Counted from the stretch's first letter, positions 10,200-19,219 are shown. The stretch: 64,000 nt of DNA from Cyanobacterium stanieri PCC 7202 (GCA_000317655.1 CP003940.1:1674001-1738000), one strand, 5' to 3'. Notes: generated by a model not told the origin, from the letters alone. Numbers and translations are program-made.

Positions 10200-10778
10200 C
10201 TATTTGGAAGTAAGTAATTTAGCACCATAAACACCCCCCAAAAAGCCAAATAAGTGTCCTAACCAAGATACACTGGGATCAGATGGAAAGATACCCCAGA
10301 TCATACCACCGTATAAAAATATTACCGTAAGAGCAAGGGCGATCGAAGGAGCATTTTTTTGAAAATAACCCCTTGCCAACAAAAAACCAAGATAACCAAA
10401 AATTACTCCACTAGCACCCATAGTAATAGAATTAGGCTGGGCAAATAACCATACTCCAACCCCACTAAACAACGCAGAAATAGCCGTCACAACATAAAAA
10501 TGTTTAGTATTTTCCAACATCACAAACCAACCCAATATGGCAAAAGGTAATGTATTTGCCAATAAATGAGCAAAATCCACATGAAGAAAAGGTGCAAAAA
10601 CAATCCCCCTCAAACCCACCACACTCCTCGGCATAATACCGAAAAAATTGAGACTGTTGGCAAATAGGGATTGATTAATAATTTCTATGCCCCAAAAAAT
10701 AACCAAAAATAGTCCGATAATTTTAAATTGAGTTTTTAACTCAGCAACAAAGGCCTTCATTTCTTCATTCTTACTCAT
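10200..10778 (-). CDS. Rhomboid-family intramembrane serine protease
   Basis: Six-helix membrane protein of 192 residues. The catalytic dyad is visible as S123 in GASG-V-I-F-G and H175 in S-W-L-G-H-L-F-G-F. The conserved H-x-D-F-A-H-L-L-A-N motif (about 66-75) in the second helix supplies the His/Asn oxyanion region. All residues for activity are present. It cleaves substrates within the bilayer; the substrate is unknown. It is 21 bases downstream of the GNAT gene on the same strand and the two are likely cotranscribed. Confidence 0.93.
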   Translation of the reverse strand: MSKNEEMKAFVAELKTQFKIIGLFLVIFWGIEIINQSLFANSLNFFGIMPRSVVGLRGIVFAPFLHVDFAHLLANTLPFAILGWFVMLENTKHFYVVTAISALFSGVGVWLFAQPNSITMGASGVIFGYLGFLLARGYFQKNAPSIALALTVIFLYGGMIWGIFPSDPSVSWLGHLFGFLGGVYGAKLLTSK

Positions 10779-10799
10779 GTTAACTTCCCTGAGTGTGAC

Positions 10800-11264
10800 T
10801 TACTCAATAATTTCTTTTTCCATTTTATACCTTTGAAAAGAAACCACCCCATATTTGACGGTTTCCATTTCCAAGACAACAAAGCCACAACGTAGGAATA
10901 CGGGATGAGAAAAAAAACTGGCTTCGGTATAAAATCTATTTATTTTTGCTTTGATGCCTTGCTCTAAAACATATTGCAATAACTTTGTACCGTATCCTTG
11001 ACGATTATAACTAGGATCAACATAAAGGGAGGCTATATGTCCATCTTTTTCCAATCCACAAAAGCCAATAATTTCCTCTTTATTTTCAATCACATAGGTA
11101 TCGGGATTAAAAACAAAACTGTAAAATTTCTGAATGTTATTAGGAAATAATGACCATGCCATTACTTGCTCTGGGGAATAGAGACTAGGGGCTAATTTTA
11201 ATACCGAGTTTTGATATATTTTTTGTACTCTTACAAAATCCGAAGTTGAAATAAGACGGAACAT
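10800..11264 (-). CDS. GNAT-family N-acetyltransferase
   Basis: Protein of 154 residues with the GCN5-related fold: motif A appears as I-A-S-L-Y-V-D-P-S-Y-N-R-Q-G-Y-G-T-K-L-L (residues about 85-104), which contains the acetyl-CoA pyrophosphate loop R/Q-x-x-G-x-G. The preceding beta-bulge strand and the C-terminal F-x-R-C-G-F motif fit as well. The acetyl acceptor cannot be predicted. It leads a two-gene minus-strand unit with the rhomboid protease and is divergent from the His-rich protein gene. Confidence 0.85.
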   Translation of the reverse strand: MFRLISTSDFVRVQKIYQNSVLKLAPSLYSPEQVMAWSLFPNNIQKFYSFVFNPDTYVIENKEEIIGFCGLEKDGHIASLYVDPSYNRQGYGTKLLQYVLEQGIKAKINRFYTEASFFSHPVFLRCGFVVLEMETVKYGVVSFQRYKMEKEIIE

Positions 11265-11383
11265 AGAGTTTTTTTTTAATATGTTTTAAATATTTTTTTC
11301 AAAGTTTGACAATAGGTAAAACTTGCTTTATTACTTTATTTTACTAAATAATAGAAGAGAAAAAATTTTACTTACTGATAATT

Positions 11384-11863
11384 ATGAGAAAAACTATAAA
11401 TTTGTTTTCTTTTAGTCTTAGCTGTTTATTAATTTCTTTGTCTGTTTCAGGAATCAGATATGGGATTGCCCATGAAAATCAAGGAAATCAACACCACCAC
11501 ACCCAGGAAAACGAACATCATCATCACCATACATCCATTGATGTGTCTGATCATAATTTAATTCCTCGTGTTCAAATAGAAGTGTTAGAGGATGCCATGA
11601 AAGGATGGAATGTCAAAATCAGTACCGAAAACTTTGATTTTGTTCCTGATACTGTGAATCAAGAAAGTTCTATTAATCAAGGACATGGACACTTGTATAT
11701 TAATGGGGAAAAAATTACTCGAATATATGGCAATTGGCATTATATTTCTGAGTTGCCAAAGGGGGAAAATGAGATTAAAATAACTTTGAATACTAACTTA
11801 CATGAAGAATTAATTTATCAAGGTGAGATTATAGGCGATCGCACTGTAATTATTAATGATTAA
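11384..11863 (+). CDS. Exported His-rich protein, probably metal-binding
   Basis: Protein of 159 residues with an N-terminal signal-type segment (about 1-28) followed by a region with three His clusters (H-H-H, H-H-H-H-H between about 38 and 51), and a predicted beta-rich domain containing Q-G-H-G-H-L-Y-I-N-G-E-K near residue 105 and G-N-W-H-Y. The His runs suggest binding of Ni, Cu, Co or Zn in the periplasm (inference). The stop is six bases before csaB, so the genes form an operon. Similar exported His-rich proteins occur in cyanobacteria, but I know no function for them. Confidence 0.75.
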   Translation: MRKTINLFSFSLSCLLISLSVSGIRYGIAHENQGNQHHHTQENEHHHHHTSIDVSDHNLIPRVQIEVLEDAMKGWNVKISTENFDFVPDTVNQESSINQGHGHLYINGEKITRIYGNWHYISELPKGENEIKITLNTNLHEELIYQGEIIGDRTVIIND

Positions 11864-11869
11864 ACAATA

Positions 11870-12904
11870 ATGAAAAAAGCAATAATTTGTGGCTATTATG
11901 GACAGGGAAATGCAGGAGATGAAGCATTATTATTATCTTTATTAGAAAGATTACCAGAAGATATAAAGCCCATTGTTTTATCAGGAAATCCATCTTTAAC
12001 GAGTACAAATTACGGAGTTGAAAGTTATTCTCGCCTTAATATTGCCAAACAAATTATGCTCCTTGGAAAAAACGATTTATTTATCTGGGGAGGAGGGAGT
12101 TTAATGCAGGATGTCACCAGTATTAAAAGCCCTCTTTTTTATGCAGGATTAATGAAATTAGCACAACTAAAAGGATTAAAAACCATCGCCTACGCCCAAG
12201 GAATTGGCCCCCTTAATTCTCCCGTTAGCCAATGGGTGACTAAAACAGTTTTAAAAGGCTGTGTAGGTGTTAGCGTAAGGGATCAAGGTTCAGCCAAAAT
12301 TCTTGATAACTGGGGTATATCCCACTTTTTAGCCCCTGATCCTGTTTGGGCTTTGTCTGGTGAAAATCCAACGAATATCAACCTTTTACCTCCCCCCTTA
12401 ATTGGGGTTAATGTACGTCAACATTTTAATTTTGATGAGCAAAAATTACAGCTATTGATAGAAGCATTAATTAAGCTAAAAAACGCTACGGAAGCCAATA
12501 TTATTTTAATTCCTTTTCAAGCTCAAAAAGATTTAGTTTTATCCCAAAAAATAGCTCAAGAAATTAACAACAATTGCCAAATAATAGAGATAGAAAATCC
12601 TCAACAATTAAAAGGTCTTTTTTCACAAGTTAAAATGTTAATCGGTATGAGATTACATAGTTTAATTATGAGTGCCTCTGAAGGTTGTAATTGTTTCGCT
12701 CTCTCTTATGATCCAAAGGTTTCTCAATTAATGAAAGAATTAAATATTACAGGATATGAGTTACAAAATTTTCCCCCTAACTCTGAGCAAATTTTCCATG
12801 ACTTATTAAATGTTTATCAAAATAATTCTGGCTTATCTTTAGAAAACAGAAATAAACTAGAAAAATCCGCCCTCACCCATGAAAAATTGCTTTATAAGAC
12901 ATGA
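11870..12904 (+). CDS. csaB: Polysaccharide pyruvyl transferase CsaB
   Basis: CsaB transfers pyruvate from PEP onto cell-wall polysaccharide, creating the ketal recognised by SLH-domain proteins; in cyanobacteria it may anchor outer-membrane SLH porins to peptidoglycan-linked polymer. The 344-residue protein starts with C-G-Y-Y-G-Q-G-N-A-G-D-E-A-L-L, has W-G-G-G-S-L-M-Q-D near residue 75, A-Y-A-Q-G-I-G-P-L, R-D-x-x-S, and the C-terminal M-R-L-H-S-L-I-M-S-A motif, all typical. It is preceded at six bases by the His-rich exported protein gene. Confidence 0.92.
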   Translation: MKKAIICGYYGQGNAGDEALLLSLLERLPEDIKPIVLSGNPSLTSTNYGVESYSRLNIAKQIMLLGKNDLFIWGGGSLMQDVTSIKSPLFYAGLMKLAQLKGLKTIAYAQGIGPLNSPVSQWVTKTVLKGCVGVSVRDQGSAKILDNWGISHFLAPDPVWALSGENPTNINLLPPPLIGVNVRQHFNFDEQKLQLLIEALIKLKNATEANIILIPFQAQKDLVLSQKIAQEINNNCQIIEIENPQQLKGLFSQVKMLIGMRLHSLIMSASEGCNCFALSYDPKVSQLMKELNITGYELQNFPPNSEQIFHDLLNVYQNNSGLSLENRNKLEKSALTHEKLLYKT

Positions 12905-12934
12905 TTATATCTCAGGTAATGATTTATTTATTAT

Positions 12935-13792
12935 TTACCATAATGCAGGGTCTAAATGGTAATATAACCTTAATTGTTCATACAATAAAGGATGATGAAT
13001 AGCCATCAACTTTCCTTTAAGAAAAAAAGCCTCGGTAGCCACAGCAAAAAACTCTACGAGATTAGTTGCCCCATATTTATCAATAATAGTTGGCTGTCCT
13101 TTATCAGAAAAATGACATAATATTTCATATTCCTTTTTAAAAATATTTTGCCAAATTAGTATCTGTTCTAAGTTAGCTAAACGAGGAATACCTGTCGCAT
13201 TACCAAATTCTTGATCTAATTGATGGCTAAATTCATGCAAAACTAAATTAGTTTGACTATGGGGGGAACTAGACTCAAACTTTACATTAATCCATGACAG
13301 GAGAATCATACCATCTTTTCCTGATTTGTAGCCCACTGATGAATGACCTAACAACCGATTAGTTTTGGGACTGTTTTTATTTAGTTTTTTTTCAATTATT
13401 TCCGGGTAAATATGGATATATTTTAGATAAGGAAAATAGTTACTTCTATTAGGCTGTAAAAAGTTAGGATTTTTATCAATTAATAATAAACAGGCTTGGG
13501 AGGCAATGATATATTTCATTTCTTCAGTAACTTCTATACCATCTTTGCCAATAAATTCTTTTTCGGCAATAAAAATTTTAATATAATTATGTAGTTGTGA
13601 TTTGTATTGCTTTGGAAGTTTATGGTATAAGTAAATTTTATTTTCCAGAAAATTAATCCAACTATTATCCATAGGATTATTATAAATTAATTTTCTTTCT
13701 CTCTTTTTTCTTATGGGTATTGTAATATAACAACAAATTATTATAAATAAAAATATTGACAACAAGATTGAGACAATGAAAAATTCGGTCAT
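12935..13792 (-). CDS. M90-family zinc peptidase (MtfA-like)
   Basis: Zinc-dependent peptidase of 285 residues related to MtfA, which in E. coli binds the Mlc repressor and controls glucose uptake. The zinc motif is H-E-F-S-H-Q-L-D (residues about 187-194), with a third-ligand helix F-F-A-V-A-T-E-A-F-F near residue 245, both as in M90. An N-terminal transmembrane segment (about 5-25) anchors it; the enteric MtfA lacks this but many bacterial relatives have it. No PTS target is apparent here. It converges with csaB. Confidence 0.88.
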   Translation of the reverse strand: MTEFFIVSILLSIFLFIIICCYITIPIRKKRERKLIYNNPMDNSWINFLENKIYLYHKLPKQYKSQLHNYIKIFIAEKEFIGKDGIEVTEEMKYIIASQACLLLIDKNPNFLQPNRSNYFPYLKYIHIYPEIIEKKLNKNSPKTNRLLGHSSVGYKSGKDGMILLSWINVKFESSSPHSQTNLVLHEFSHQLDQEFGNATGIPRLANLEQILIWQNIFKKEYEILCHFSDKGQPTIIDKYGATNLVEFFAVATEAFFLKGKLMAIHHPLLYEQLRLYYHLDPALW

Positions 13793-13944
13793 TAGTATAT
13801 TAATTTCCTATCAGAATAAGATGATAATTGGGTCAAGCAGATAAAAAATTATCTCTCATAACATTCATCTTATCCATCTGCCCTTAAAATTGTGTTGTGG
13901 TATAGTTACTGATCCTAAAATTAAAATATCAAGATAAAATTATT

Positions 13945-14883
13945 ATGACTAAAACCCTTAAAACAACTATTATCGGTGCCGGGGCATGGGGTACAAGTTT
14001 ATGTTTTTTGCTTAACCGTGCAGGTTTTGAGTGTGAGGTGTGGAGTCGTCGCTCGGAAAAATCCCTCGCTGAAGTAGTCAAGGATGCTGATGTAATCATC
14101 TCTGCGATTTCTATGAAAGGGGTAATGGCGGTTAGTCAACAACTCAAAGAGATTGGCTTGAAGGATAAGGCTATTATCGTTACGGCTACCAAGGGTTTGG
14201 ATTTTGAAACCACTAAAACTCCTTCTCAAATTTGGCAGGATACTTTTCCTAATCATGCGGTGGTGGTATTATCAGGGCCTAATCTTTCTAAGGAGATTAA
14301 GAAAGCCTTACCTGCGGCTACGGTGTTGGCTAGTAATGATACTGAGGCGGCGGAGTTGGTACAAAGTATGTTTGCTTCTGATATTTTTAGGGTATATGTT
14401 AATAATGACCCCATTGGTACGGAATTGGGGGGAACATTAAAAAATGTAATGGCGATCGCCTCTGGGGTGTGTGATGGTTTAAACTTAGGTACAAATGCTA
14501 AGGCTGCCCTTTTGACCAGAGCATTACCAGAAATGATTAGAGTTGGTACCCATTTAGGGGCATCGGTGGAAACATTTTTCGGTTTGTCGGGGTTAGGGGA
14601 TTTATTAGCTACCTGTGATAGCCCTTTATCTCGTAACTATCAAGTGGGTATGGGATTATCTCAGGGGAAATCCTTGGATGATATTTTGGAAAATTTGGAG
14701 GGGACTGCCGAGGGGGTAAATACTGCTACGGTATTAATTAAGTTAGCTAGTAAGGAAAAAATCCCTGTGCCTATTTCTTATCAAGTTTATCTACTGCTAA
14801 AAGGAAAAGTTTCTGCGGCTGAGGCTGTGGAGAATTTGATGGCGAGGGAGTTAAAAGAAGAGTTCTGGTATTTAGAATTTTAA
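13945..14883 (+). CDS. gpsA: Glycerol-3-phosphate dehydrogenase [NAD(P)+]
   Basis: GpsA reduces dihydroxyacetone phosphate to sn-glycerol 3-phosphate for membrane lipid synthesis. The Rossmann motif I-G-A-G-A-W-G-T-S-L is at residues 10-19; the catalytic Lys lies in E-L-G-G-T-L-K-N-V-M-A-I-A, and the substrate loop is S-G-L-G-D-L-L-A-T-C. At 312 residues it is a little shorter than the usual 325-340; the segment between the first Rossmann strand and D-A-D-V-I-I-S-A-I is short, as in some cyanobacterial GpsA. Dienelactone hydrolase follows about 100 bases later. Confidence 0.94.
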   Translation: MTKTLKTTIIGAGAWGTSLCFLLNRAGFECEVWSRRSEKSLAEVVKDADVIISAISMKGVMAVSQQLKEIGLKDKAIIVTATKGLDFETTKTPSQIWQDTFPNHAVVVLSGPNLSKEIKKALPAATVLASNDTEAAELVQSMFASDIFRVYVNNDPIGTELGGTLKNVMAIASGVCDGLNLGTNAKAALLTRALPEMIRVGTHLGASVETFFGLSGLGDLLATCDSPLSRNYQVGMGLSQGKSLDDILENLEGTAEGVNTATVLIKLASKEKIPVPISYQVYLLLKGKVSAAEAVENLMARELKEEFWYLEF

Positions 14884-14986
14884 ACTTATTTTGAACAAAA
14901 AACTGCCCTTTTCCTCTTGCTTTTATCATAGTGTGGGGAGAAGGGCCACCGACCATGTTGGCAACATCTATATATTATTTTCAATT

Positions 14987-15718
14987 ATGGATATAAAAAC
15001 TCAATGGATTACTTTGCACAATCAAGATGTTGATATTTCTGCCTTTGTAGCTATGCCTGTCACAGAAGGTATTTATCCGGGAGTGGTGGTAGTGCAGGAA
15101 ATTTTTGGGGTAAATGAACATATTCGGGATGTTACTAGCAGAATAGCACAAGAGGGCTACGTGGCGATCGCCCCTGCCATTTATCAAAGAATTGCCCCCA
15201 ATTTTGAAACAGGTTACACCGCCGAAGATGTAAAAATCGGTAGGGAATACAAAAATCAAACCAAAGCCTCGGAATTATTACAAGATATTCAAACCGCCAT
15301 CGACTACCTTTACACCCTGCCCCAAGTCAAAAAAACAGGGGTAGGTGCCATGGGTTTTTGTTTCGGTGGTCATGTAACATATTTAACCGCCACCCTCGAA
15401 GACATCAAAGCCACAGCGTCCTATTATGGGGCTGGAATTGTCAACTGGTGTCCGGGGGAATCTGAGCCTACTATTACCCACACGAAGGACATCAAAGGGG
15501 CTATAAACTGCTATTTTGGCATGGATGATCAAAGCATACCTCCCGAACAGGTAGATCAAATCGAAAACGAACTACAAAAATACAACATTAATCATCAAGT
15601 GTTTCGCTACCCCAACGCTGAACATGGTTTTAATTGCGGTCGCCGTTCATCCTACAATCCCACTGTAGCACGACAAGCATGGCAGGAAACCCTTAAACTA
15701 TTTCAATCCTGCTTGTAG
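14987..15718 (+). CDS. Dienelactone hydrolase family protein
   Basis: Alpha/beta hydrolase of 243 residues with a Cys-Asp-His triad: the nucleophile in G-A-M-G-F-C-F-G-G-H, the Asp in Y-F-G-M-D-D-Q-S-I-P and the His in A-E-H-G-F-N-C. Carboxymethylenebutenolidase activity is known for the family, but the physiological substrate in cyanobacteria is not. I chose ATG 14987 (M-D-I-K-T-Q-W-I-T-L) because the preceding in-frame stretch from TTG 14891 does not look like the family and carries no domain. Confidence 0.92.
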   Translation: MDIKTQWITLHNQDVDISAFVAMPVTEGIYPGVVVVQEIFGVNEHIRDVTSRIAQEGYVAIAPAIYQRIAPNFETGYTAEDVKIGREYKNQTKASELLQDIQTAIDYLYTLPQVKKTGVGAMGFCFGGHVTYLTATLEDIKATASYYGAGIVNWCPGESEPTITHTKDIKGAINCYFGMDDQSIPPEQVDQIENELQKYNINHQVFRYPNAEHGFNCGRRSSYNPTVARQAWQETLKLFQSCL

Positions 15719-15815
15719 TACGTTCATAACGTTTGTAACACAAAAAAAGATGATAAGGAACCAAGATTAGGACTTATTATTAATAGGGTAGTAGAAACAA
15801 ACCGAAGAAAAAAGA

Positions 15816-16391
15816 ATGGCTATATCACTACAAAAAGGGCAGAGAGTATCCCTTGACAAAATCGCTCCCGGACTAAGCGCAGCTTTTATTGGCTTGGGAT
15901 GGGATACTAATGTAACAGATACAGGGTATGACTTTGACTTAGACGCATCTGTATTTTTACTTAACAGTCAAGAAAAATTAATATCCGATAATCACTTTAT
16001 CTTTTATAATAATTTAACCAGTCCAGACCCTGATAAGTCTGTCAAACACATGGGAGACAACCTCACAGGGGAAGGAGAAGGGGATGACGAGGTGGTCATT
16101 GTTGATCTGCGCAAAGTGCCTCAAGATGTACAAAGAATCGTTGTCACCGTCACTATCCATGAAGCAGATAAAAGAGGTCAAAATTTTGGACAGGTGCGTA
16201 ATGCTTTTGTCAGACTGGTGGATGTTGCCACCAAGGAGGAGGTTTTACGTTACGACTTAGAAGAGGATTTTTCTGTGGAAACAGCCCTGATCATGGCAGA
16301 ATTGTATCGCAAGGATGGTGAATGGCGGATGAATGCTGTTGGTGCTGGTTATCAGGGTGGTTTACAGGCTTTACTAAATCGTTATTTATAA
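15816..16391 (+). CDS. terD: TerD-family calcium-binding stress protein
   Basis: TerD domain protein of 191 residues, a fold that binds calcium and is linked to tellurite and general stress responses. Diagnostic stretches are L-G-W-D-T-N near residue 28, Y-D-F-D-L-D-A-S-V-F-L-L, a Gly/Asp/Glu-rich loop G-D-N-L-T-G-E-G-E-G-D-D-E, and R-N-A-F-V-R-L-V-D. The Asp residues expected to bind calcium are present. It is alone here, without terB/terC neighbours, so it is likely a single-copy stress gene rather than part of a ter operon. A dyad (GACCATGG/CCATGGTC) follows the stop. Confidence 0.93.
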   Translation: MAISLQKGQRVSLDKIAPGLSAAFIGLGWDTNVTDTGYDFDLDASVFLLNSQEKLISDNHFIFYNNLTSPDPDKSVKHMGDNLTGEGEGDDEVVIVDLRKVPQDVQRIVVTVTIHEADKRGQNFGQVRNAFVRLVDVATKEEVLRYDLEEDFSVETALIMAELYRKDGEWRMNAVGAGYQGGLQALLNRYL

Positions 16392-16411
16392 CCTCATTTA
16401 AGGACAATTGA

Positions 16412-16456
16412 CCATGGGAAATTCCTTATCAATGGTCCGTTTGCCATGGTCTGTTT
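16412..16456 (+). terminator. Candidate terD terminator
   Basis: Arms GACCATGG and CCATGGTC, about 24 bases apart, followed by TGTTTTTC. The loop is long, so this is only a moderate candidate. A 42-codon ORF crossing this region reads through the nrdA promoter and I do not accept it. Confidence 0.4.
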
Positions 16457-16517
16457 TTCATCTTTCAAGCTCAATATTTAACAGGGTCATTTACCATACA
16501 AATTGTTTTTTGTTTTA

Positions 16518-16572
16518 TGCTTGTAGTACACAGTATATGCTATAATAAGATTCTTTAGAAGGAATCTTTTAG
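16518..16572 (+). promoter_or_regulatory. nrdA promoter and leader hairpin, possible NrdR-like box
   Basis: TATAAT at 16541-16546 is a good -10 element; the -35 is weak. Just upstream, ACACAGTATATGCTAT (16528-16543) partly resembles the NrdR consensus ACACWATATWTWGTGT, matching about 11 of 16 positions. Downstream, AAGATTC and GAATCTT flank an 8-base loop, making a leader hairpin before nrdA. NrdR control is inference; a second box at the usual spacing was not seen. Confidence 0.4.
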
Positions 16573-16585
16573 GTAAACGACACAA

Positions 16586-18880
16586 ATGTTATTCGATACT
16601 CAAGAACAGGCAATCGAAACGTCAATCAGTGACAGCAACAAATCAAGCAATCATGTAGAAAACTCATCTAATAGCATCAAGGTAGTTAAGAGAAGTGGCC
16701 GTTTAGCTGATTTAGACATTAGCAAAATCAGGAATGTAGTTAACTGGGCTTGTACTGATAAAGATGTAAATGCGATCGCCCTTGAAGCAGGATTAAAAAC
16801 CCGTATCCGTTACGGAATCAGCACTAGGGAAATCCAAGACAACTTGATCAACTGTGCTTTGGAAATGTGTAACATTGATGAGCCTGATTGGCGTTACGTT
16901 GCCGGACGTTTATCGATGTGGAGTCTGTGGAAAGAGATTCTGGTCAGTCGTGGTTACAACTATGGAGACTATGCCAAAACCGTACAGTCTTTTGTGGAAG
17001 CAGGAAAATATGACGATCGCATTTTGGTATATTCCCAAGCCGAATTAGAAACCGCCAACGGTTGGATTAATCCTGACTGGGATTTGGATTATGACTATGC
17101 AGGTACTGTGTTACTCACCTCCCGCTACCTATTGCCCGATGAATTACCCCAAGAAGCCTTTTTAACCTGTGCCTTGTTACTCGCCAGTGAAGAAGCCCCC
17201 GAAAACCGTTTACACTATGCCAAAAAGTTCTATGAGGCGATCGCATCTCGCCGTATTTCCCTTGCTACCCCTATTCTAGCTAACCTAAGAGTGCCTAACG
17301 GCTCCCTTACTAGCTGTTTTATTATTAGCATGGAAGATAACCTCGAAAGCATTTACCGAGAAATTACCAATACCGCCCGTATCTCCAAAAACGGCGGTGG
17401 TGTGGGGGTAAACGTATCCCGCATCAGGGCTACAGGTAGCGCTGTCATGGGCAAAAAAAATGCCTCCGGGGGGGTTATTCCTTGGATTAAACTGCTCAAT
17501 GATACCGCCATCGCCGTCAACCAAGGAGGAAGGAGGGCAGGCGCCGTTACCGTAGGTTTAGACATTTGGCATTTAGACGTACCCGAATTCCTCGAAATGC
17601 AGACAGAAAACGGAGATCAACGCCGTAAAGCCTATGATGTATTTCCCCAATTAGTCATCACCGATGAATTTATGCGTCGGGTAAAAAATAAGCAATCCTG
17701 GACATTGGTTGATCCCCTAGAAGTTAGGGAAAAATTGGGCTATGATTTACCCTTAATGTGGGGCGAGGAGTTTGAGAAAGCCTATCAAGACATTGAAGCC
17801 AACCTCGATACAGTGATCAAACTTTATAAACAAGTGAATGCGAGGGAACTATTTAAGCATATCATGCGATCGCAGGTAGAAACAGGGATGCCCTATCTCT
17901 GGTTTAAAGATACCGTCAATAAAGCCAACCCCAACAAACATGATGGCTACATCCCCCAAGGGAATCTCTGTCAAGAATCCTATAGTAATGTTACATCTGG
18001 ACAATACGCCCACTGTTGTAACCTTGTATCCCTCAACCTAGCCAACCTCGAACAACAGGAGTTAGAAGAAGTTTGCACCCTCGCCGTCAGAATCCTTGAC
18101 AATACCATCGATATTACTAACCCTCCCTTTACCGATGCCAAAAACCATAATAATCGTTATCGCACCATCGGCGTAGGTGCCATGGGTTTAGCGGATTGGT
18201 TAGCAAAAAGAGAGTTACGTTATAACAACCTCCAAGAAATTAGTAATCTTTTTGAGGATATGGGTTTTTATTGTACCCAAGCATCCATGAAACTCGCCCA
18301 AGAAAGGGGTGCTTTTGATGCCTATGAGGGCAGTGATTGGAGTAAGGGGTTGTTAATTGGTTCTCGCCCCGTAGAATGGTATAAAGCGAACGCCTATAGC
18401 CCTGAAAGATGGCAAATCTTAGCTGATGATATTCAAAAATATGGCATTCGTAATTCTCACATAACGGCGATCGCCCCTAACACCTCATCAAGTCTTGTCC
18501 AAGGCTGTACCGCAAGTATTTTGCCTGTTTATAGCCGTTTCTTTTACGACAAATGGGCAAAAGGTACCGTACCCATCGCCCCTCCCTATATCAACGATAA
18601 AGTGTGGTTTTATCAAGAAAACAAGAACCTAGATCAAACCATGGTAGTTAAAACCACAGGGGTAATACAACAGTGGATAGATACAGGTATCTCCATGGAA
18701 TTATTATTTAACCTCAATGAGGGAGTATATTATCCTAGTGAGCCTGAAAGAGCCTTAAAAGCCAAAGATATATTTGATACCCTCATCATGGCATGGGAGG
18801 AAGGTTGTAAAGCCGTCTATTATGTGCGCATCGTCCAAAAAGACAACTTCAAGGATGAATGTACCGCCTGCGCCAACTAA
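16586..18880 (+). CDS. nrdA: Ribonucleoside-diphosphate reductase, alpha subunit (class I)
   Basis: Catalytic large subunit that reduces NDPs to dNDPs. Of 764 residues, the first 30 are a low-complexity leader, then an ATP-cone allosteric domain (about 31-125, beginning I-K-V-V-K-R-S-G), followed by the barrel with S-C-F-I-I-S-M-E-D, the active-site N-L-C-Q-E-S, and the Y-Y-V-R radical-transfer tyrosines near the end. The C-terminal C-T-A-C-A-N supplies the shuttle cysteines. All essential residues are present. The small subunit nrdB is not in this window. A strong terminator follows. Confidence 0.95.
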   Translation: MLFDTQEQAIETSISDSNKSSNHVENSSNSIKVVKRSGRLADLDISKIRNVVNWACTDKDVNAIALEAGLKTRIRYGISTREIQDNLINCALEMCNIDEPDWRYVAGRLSMWSLWKEILVSRGYNYGDYAKTVQSFVEAGKYDDRILVYSQAELETANGWINPDWDLDYDYAGTVLLTSRYLLPDELPQEAFLTCALLLASEEAPENRLHYAKKFYEAIASRRISLATPILANLRVPNGSLTSCFIISMEDNLESIYREITNTARISKNGGGVGVNVSRIRATGSAVMGKKNASGGVIPWIKLLNDTAIAVNQGGRRAGAVTVGLDIWHLDVPEFLEMQTENGDQRRKAYDVFPQLVITDEFMRRVKNKQSWTLVDPLEVREKLGYDLPLMWGEEFEKAYQDIEANLDTVIKLYKQVNARELFKHIMRSQVETGMPYLWFKDTVNKANPNKHDGYIPQGNLCQESYSNVTSGQYAHCCNLVSLNLANLEQQELEEVCTLAVRILDNTIDITNPPFTDAKNHNNRYRTIGVGAMGLADWLAKRELRYNNLQEISNLFEDMGFYCTQASMKLAQERGAFDAYEGSDWSKGLLIGSRPVEWYKANAYSPERWQILADDIQKYGIRNSHITAIAPNTSSSLVQGCTASILPVYSRFFYDKWAKGTVPIAPPYINDKVWFYQENKNLDQTMVVKTTGVIQQWIDTGISMELLFNLNEGVYYPSEPERALKAKDIFDTLIMAWEEGCKAVYYVRIVQKDNFKDECTACAN

Positions 18881-18892
18881 ATATCTCTTTTT

Positions 18893-18920
18893 AACCCTCT
18901 CCACCCCGAGAGGGTTTTTT
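18893..18920 (+). terminator. nrdA rho-independent terminator
   Basis: Perfect 9-bp stem AACCCTCTC/GAGAGGGTT with a six-base loop CACCCC, ending in six consecutive T, 12 bases after the nrdA stop codon. Confidence 0.92.
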
Positions 18921-18953
18921 GTCAACTATCCCTTTGGTAGAGCATTAATATTA

Positions 18954-19178
18954 ACCTCAGTTCGGGATAACAGTTGTCAGTATGGTAGGGGACGTAGCAT
19001 GCTACGTCCGTACAGGTTGCAGGTTGCAGGTTACAGGTTTAAAATACGACCAGCCTTTGTTAGTTCCTTGATGGAACTAAGTATCAGAAAATTAATTAAC
19101 ATTACAGTTTTTGTAAATTTCTTAACCTGATACCTGACACCCGATACCTAGCACCTTTACAAGACTATAAATTTTATC
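18954..19178 (+). mobile_element. MITE-like repeat, copy 1, right end lost
   Basis: Begins with the terminal sequence ACCTCAGTTCGGGATAA shared with the copy at 34.95 kb. It contains a 20-bp palindrome, four CAGGTT-type heptamers (19013-19040), and five ACCTGAT-type heptamers (19125-19159), ending ...ATAAATTTTATC. The right terminal inverted repeat is missing: an IS starts at this point. It has no coding capacity. Confidence 0.75.
18990..19009. repeat. 20-bp perfect palindrome in MITE copy 1
   Basis: GGACGTAGCATGCTACGTCC reads the same on both strands. The homologous position at 56180-56199 reads GGACGTAACATGTTACGTCC, so both arms changed together. Confidence 0.9.
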
Positions 19179-19196
19179 AAAATGGGAGCAAGAATA

Positions 19197-19219
19197 CCCC
19201 ATCCCTCTTTAGGGTGGGG
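19197..19219. repeat. IS left-end hairpin
   Basis: Arms CCCCA(T)CCCT and AGGGTGGGG with one bulged T. Subterminal hairpins of this type are recognised by the Y1 transposase of IS200/IS605-family elements. Confidence 0.65.

Noticed and set aside
11384-11470. Treating the His-rich protein as a known metallochaperone such as HypB or SlyD
   Set aside because: No GTPase or FKBP motif is present, only an export signal, His runs and a beta-rich domain.
16413-16544. 42-codon plus-strand ORF after terD
   Set aside because: It crosses a dyad and the nrdA -10 element and has no protein-like composition.
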